Assembly: GCA_024690825.1 (NCBI GenBank)
Contig: JAILOK010000097.1
Span: 1 to 64,000 of the forward strand
Source: Lachnospiraceae bacterium
GTDB lineage: Bacteria > Bacillota > Clostridia > Lachnospirales > Lachnospiraceae
Direction of reading: 5' to 3'
DNA length: 64,000 nt
The notes under the pieces were generated by a model. That model did no database searches. It was not told where the DNA came from and saw only the letters and a program-made list of their open reading frames with translations. The translations under genes were made by a program, and so were the position numbers. Numbering within the stretch: the stretch's first letter is position 1; the number at the start of each line of letters is the position of its first letter. Below, piece by piece: positions 61,674 to 64,000 of the stretch.

Positions 61674-62765
61674 ATGAAGGGTATCTCTTTTGAAAAAGCC
61701 CTTTGTTTTTCCGGGCTCATAACGGCTTTAGTCTTTATCCGGACCGTCTGTGTTTTTGCCGGGGGATCCGGTGTGCTTCTTACTGCCGGAGCCGCCACAA
61801 AGCTTGAGATGGGGACCTTTGACACCATCGCTTCAACCGAGGTCATGAGCCAGGCCCAGGCCGGTGCTTCCGCCGGCATAGATGAACAGGCCATCAGAGA
61901 AGGGCAGATCGAAGAGACCATAGCCGGCTACAAAAATCTGGGCATAGCCGTTGTTGAAAATCACTTAAATGTCAGGGAAGCTGCCAACGAGGATTCAAAT
62001 CTCGTCGGCAAGATGACGAGAAATGCGGGATGTGAGATCCTTTCCGTCGATGACGGATGGGCGCATATAAAATCCGGGAAGGTGGATGGTTATGTAAACC
62101 TTGAATATCTTCTTACGGGCGAAGAAGCAAAGCAGAGGGCAAGGCAGGTCATCACATTGATGGCAACCGTTACGACCACCACGCTTTTTGTCCGTGACCA
62201 GCCTACCACCGAATCTGCCGTTATCACCATGGTTCCCATGGACGAGGAACTTGAGGTTCTTTCCGGGGAAATCAATGATCCCTGGGTAAAGATCGCGATC
62301 GACGATGATGAAGGGTATGTGAGCACCGAATTCGTTACCCTGTCAGAGCAGCTCGACAAGGCCGTGACCATGACCGAGCTCCGCTACGGCATGGGTGTAT
62401 CCGATCTTCGCATCAATCTGGTCAATTACGCCAAGCAGTTTTTGGGCAACCGTTATGTATGGGGAGGAACTTCCCTTACAAAGGGCGCGGACTGCTCGGG
62501 CTATGTCATGCAGATATACAAAAAATACGGCATAGGGCTGCCGCGTACCTCCAGAGAGCAGGCGCGCTGCGGCACCAAGGTCGCTTCAGGCGATGCAAAG
62601 CCCGGAGATCTTTTCTTCTACGGCAAGGGCGGTGTTGTAAACCATGTCGCCATCTACATAGGCGGAGGCCAGATCATCCATGCATCAAACCCCCGAAGCG
62701 GCATCAAAATCTCAAATGCCTACTACCGTACACCCTACGCGATCCGCCGCGTGATCAAAGAGTGA
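61674..62765 (+). CDS. SH3-domain NlpC/P60 cell-wall hydrolase
   Basis: 363 residues. Signal peptide (about 1-30), two SH3b domains (HLNVREAANEDSNLVGKMTRNAGCEILSVDDGWAHIKSGKVDGYVNLEYL and TLFVRDQPTTESAVITMVPMDEELEVLSGE) and the NlpC/P60 domain with Cys-His-His set KGADCSGYVMQIYKK, NHVAIYIGGG, IIHASNPRSG. It cuts stem peptides of peptidoglycan outside the cell. AAGGCGATG-type site 9 bases before ATG. No clear terminator. Confidence 0.94.
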   Translation: MKGISFEKALCFSGLITALVFIRTVCVFAGGSGVLLTAGAATKLEMGTFDTIASTEVMSQAQAGASAGIDEQAIREGQIEETIAGYKNLGIAVVENHLNVREAANEDSNLVGKMTRNAGCEILSVDDGWAHIKSGKVDGYVNLEYLLTGEEAKQRARQVITLMATVTTTTLFVRDQPTTESAVITMVPMDEELEVLSGEINDPWVKIAIDDDEGYVSTEFVTLSEQLDKAVTMTELRYGMGVSDLRINLVNYAKQFLGNRYVWGGTSLTKGADCSGYVMQIYKKYGIGLPRTSREQARCGTKVASGDAKPGDLFFYGKGGVVNHVAIYIGGGQIIHASNPRSGIKISNAYYRTPYAIRRVIKE

Positions 62766-63215
62766 CAGGGGGTGCTGAACAGGCAGTGCCTGTTCGTCTA
62801 GCACCGACCGGAGCGGAGCGGAGACCGGTTCTGCTGTCATCTTTTTGTTTTTCGTGTGTCAGAGGGACGGTTCTTCTGTCATTTTTTTGTTTTTCGGATG
62901 ATGCGCATATATTACCGTGCAGTTGTTCGGACGCTTTATTATCTAAGCTCATGATACAGTCTATGGCCCGTCACGCAACCGGGGCAACCCAACATCCGTG
63001 TTTGGCTCCGCTTCGCTCCGCATTTGCCCCTATTTGCGCATCCTTGCGCAAATTTGCTGCATACAGAACATTCGCTAAGATAATAACAGCATCCTCACAG
63101 GGCACGATAATATATGCGCATCATTCTGGTCCACATGTATGACAGCAGAACCGTCCCTCTGTCAACTCCCCTGTCAACTTTGTCAACCGGGTCAACAATC
63201 GGATCCGTATCATGG
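62766..63215. other. Intergenic region with repeat-bounded element
   Basis: About 450 bases between the hydrolase and the rpsO promoter. It contains partial copies of the GGGACGGTTCTGCTG repeat at 62823-62841 and 62857-62881, an inverted full copy at 63141-63166, runs of TGTCAAC (63165-63195), and an inner GCTCCGCTTCGCTCCGC stretch. A 227-residue frame crosses it, but its amino-acid composition (Arg, His, Cys, Pro rich) and absence of a site argue against a gene. Confidence 0.6.
62857..63166. repeat. 310-base segment flanked by an inverted pair of the dispersed repeat
   Basis: Left copy GAGGGACGGTTCTTCTG and right copy (inverted) GAGGGACGGTTCTGCTG agree at about 24 of 26 bases and face each other. 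The interior, about 260 bases, has no gene and no transposase. The shape is that of a small non-autonomous element or of two independent insertions; no target duplication is evident. Confidence 0.5.
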
Positions 63216-63245
63216 TTGACGTAAGGCATGCGGATATGTTAGAAT
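63216..63245 (+). promoter_or_regulatory. Promoter of rpsO
   Basis: TTGACG, 18 bases, TAGAAT. A leader of about 90 bases follows, with short complementary pieces (GGCTGCCC, GGCATCTCAAAGCCTG, GCTTAGCAG) in which S15 may bind to regulate its own translation; the control is known for rpsO in other bacteria and is inference here. Confidence 0.65.
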
Positions 63246-63339
63246 ACATGGGTTGTGATCCGGCTGCCCAGTTCATGGCATCTCAAAGCCTGTGCTTAGC
63301 AGTTCGGTAAAACAGTAAAAATACAAAGGAGACAAAGAA

Positions 63340-63606
63340 ATGATCACAAAAGAAAAGAAGACAGAGATTATCGAAAAGTATGCAAAGAAGCCCGGAGATA
63401 CCGGCTCGCCCGAGGTTCAGATCGCAATTCTCACAGAGCGCATCAGAGAGCTTACCGAGCACTTAAAGGAAAACAACAACGACCACCACTCAAGACGCGG
63501 ACTTTTGAAGATGGTCGGACAGCGCCGCGGACTTCTTGATTACTTAAAGAAGAAAGACATCGAGAGATACAGAAGCATAATCGAGAAACTCGGAATCAGG
63601 AAATAA
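63340..63606 (+). CDS. rpsO: 30S ribosomal protein S15
   Basis: 88 residues, the standard length. [54 protein letters not shown] is the S15 signature. Binds 16S rRNA early in 30S assembly. AAAGGAG precedes the ATG; followed by a terminator and pnp. Confidence 0.99.
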   Translation: MITKEKKTEIIEKYAKKPGDTGSPEVQIAILTERIRELTEHLKENNNDHHSRRGLLKMVGQRRGLLDYLKKKDIERYRSIIEKLGIRK

Positions 63607-63615
63607 AGATTTATC

Positions 63616-63650
63616 CAAGGTGGAACATCATGCGTTCCACCTTGTTTAAG
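63616..63650 (+). terminator. Terminator or processing stem between rpsO and pnp
   Basis: CAAGGTGGAAC - ATCATGC - GTTCCACCTTG with a short T-run (TTTAAG) and a second T-run near 63662. Like the rpsO-pnp intergenic stem of other bacteria it may be a partial terminator or an RNase III site. Confidence 0.75.
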
Positions 63651-63713
63651 TAGATAACAGATTTTTTTAATGCCTCGTTGGAAGGCGGAAGAAGAGAAGG
63701 AAGGAAAAGAAAA

Positions 63714-64000
63714 ATGGCAGACTACAGAACTTATTCAATGGAACTTGCAGGAAAGACCCTTTCGGTCGACATCGGAAGAGTCGGAAAACAGGCAAACGGC
63801 TGCGCATTCATGCATTACGGAGAGACTACGGTCCTCTGTACCGCAACTGCGTCAAAGCAGCCCAGGGAAGGCATAGATTTCTTCCCGCTTTCGGTAGAAT
63901 ATGAAGAGAAATTCTATTCAGCCGGAAAAATGCCCGGAGGATTCAATAAAAGAGAGGGAAAGGCTTCGGAAAACGCCGTACTGACATCCAGAGTCATCGA
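63714..64000 (+). CDS. pnp: Polyribonucleotide nucleotidyltransferase, N-terminal part (runs off window)
   Basis: 95 codons visible from ATG 63714, preceded by GGAAGGA. YRTYSMELAGKTLSVDIGRVGKQANGCAFMHYGETTVLCTATASKQPREGIDFFPLSVEYEEKFYSAGKMPGGFNKREGK is the first RNase PH domain of PNPase. It degrades RNA 3' to 5' with phosphate. The ORF track shows only a shadow frame here. Open at the right edge. Confidence 0.96.
   Translation, partial: MADYRTYSMELAGKTLSVDIGRVGKQANGCAFMHYGETTVLCTATASKQPREGIDFFPLSVEYEEKFYSAGKMPGGFNKREGKASENAVLTSRVI

Noticed and set aside
62459-63142. 227-residue plus-strand ORF across the NlpC/P60 gene end and the intergenic repeats
   Set aside because: Overlaps a well-supported gene in another frame, continues through dispersed repeats, and has Arg/His/Cys-rich composition.

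Overview
This window looks like a chromosomal segment of an anaerobic, low-to-mid GC Firmicute, most likely a member of the Lachnospiraceae (Butyrivibrio/Roseburia-like). The case rests on AGGAGG-type ribosome binding sites, TTGACA/TATAAT promoters, a glgC-glgD pair, a SigI/RsgI-type pair, an IorB-PaaK-ACT cluster, an ISLre2 element and gene orders typical of Clostridia (pyrH-frr-uppS-cdsA-dxr-rseP-ispG and nusA-infB-rbfA-nrnA-truB-ribF, rpsO-pnp). No database was searched; all names come from motifs, length and context.

Layout. 1-0.13 kb is the end of an IS3/IS150-like element. 0.16-7.3 kb: a promoter, then iorB, a phenylacetate-CoA ligase and an ACT protein (aryl-pyruvate oxidation), followed by a membrane protein, cyclophilin, a YgjP-like metalloprotease, a UDP-sugar pyrophosphorylase, an ECF-like sigma factor and a PLP decarboxylase. 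7.3-16.2 kb is a signalling island: a response regulator and a histidine kinase, both cut by an ISLre2 copy, a very large hybrid kinase carrying a DegV domain and an HPt domain, an AGCS amino-acid symporter and a two-domain response regulator. 16.2-25.7 kb: an exported alkyl-sulfatase-like hydrolase and an alpha/beta hydrolase (minus strand), tRNA-Ala, a secreted X-Pro-peptidase-like lipoprotein, a YdcF protein, a 600-bp intergenic region with a possible structured RNA, galE, a BlaI/CopY repressor and a TtcA-like protein. 25.7-35.6 kb: an A/C-rich non-coding stretch, a STAS/anti-sigma partner-switch pair, a repeat-rich surface protein, a double-glycine-leader peptide with a zinc-ribbon-like core, small unknowns, a sugar-toroid-like protein, a polysaccharide deacetylase and a bactofilin with a long repeat linker. 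35.6-45.4 kb: translation and lipid-carrier genes, a Ser/Thr kinase without a canonical start codon, an Ig-like surface protein and ispG. 45.4-51.7 kb: plsC, glgC, glgD, pta and a SigI/RsgI-like pair. 51.9-64 kb: tRNA-Glu, a truncated rimP, nusA, ylxQ, infB, rbfA, nrnA, truB, ribF, a Na/Pi cotransporter, an SH3-NlpC/P60 hydrolase, rpsO and the start of pnp.

Main points for a second look: the kinase-receiver-DegV-HPt fusion; the IS-broken two-component island; rimP lacking its C-terminal domain next to two copies of a dispersed GGGACGGTTCTGCTG repeat, with ylxR missing from the same operon; the AUA (or absent) start of the Ser/Thr kinase; the GG-leader zinc-ribbon peptide; and the fold-capable island upstream of galE. 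I saw no CRISPR array, prophage or complete defence system.
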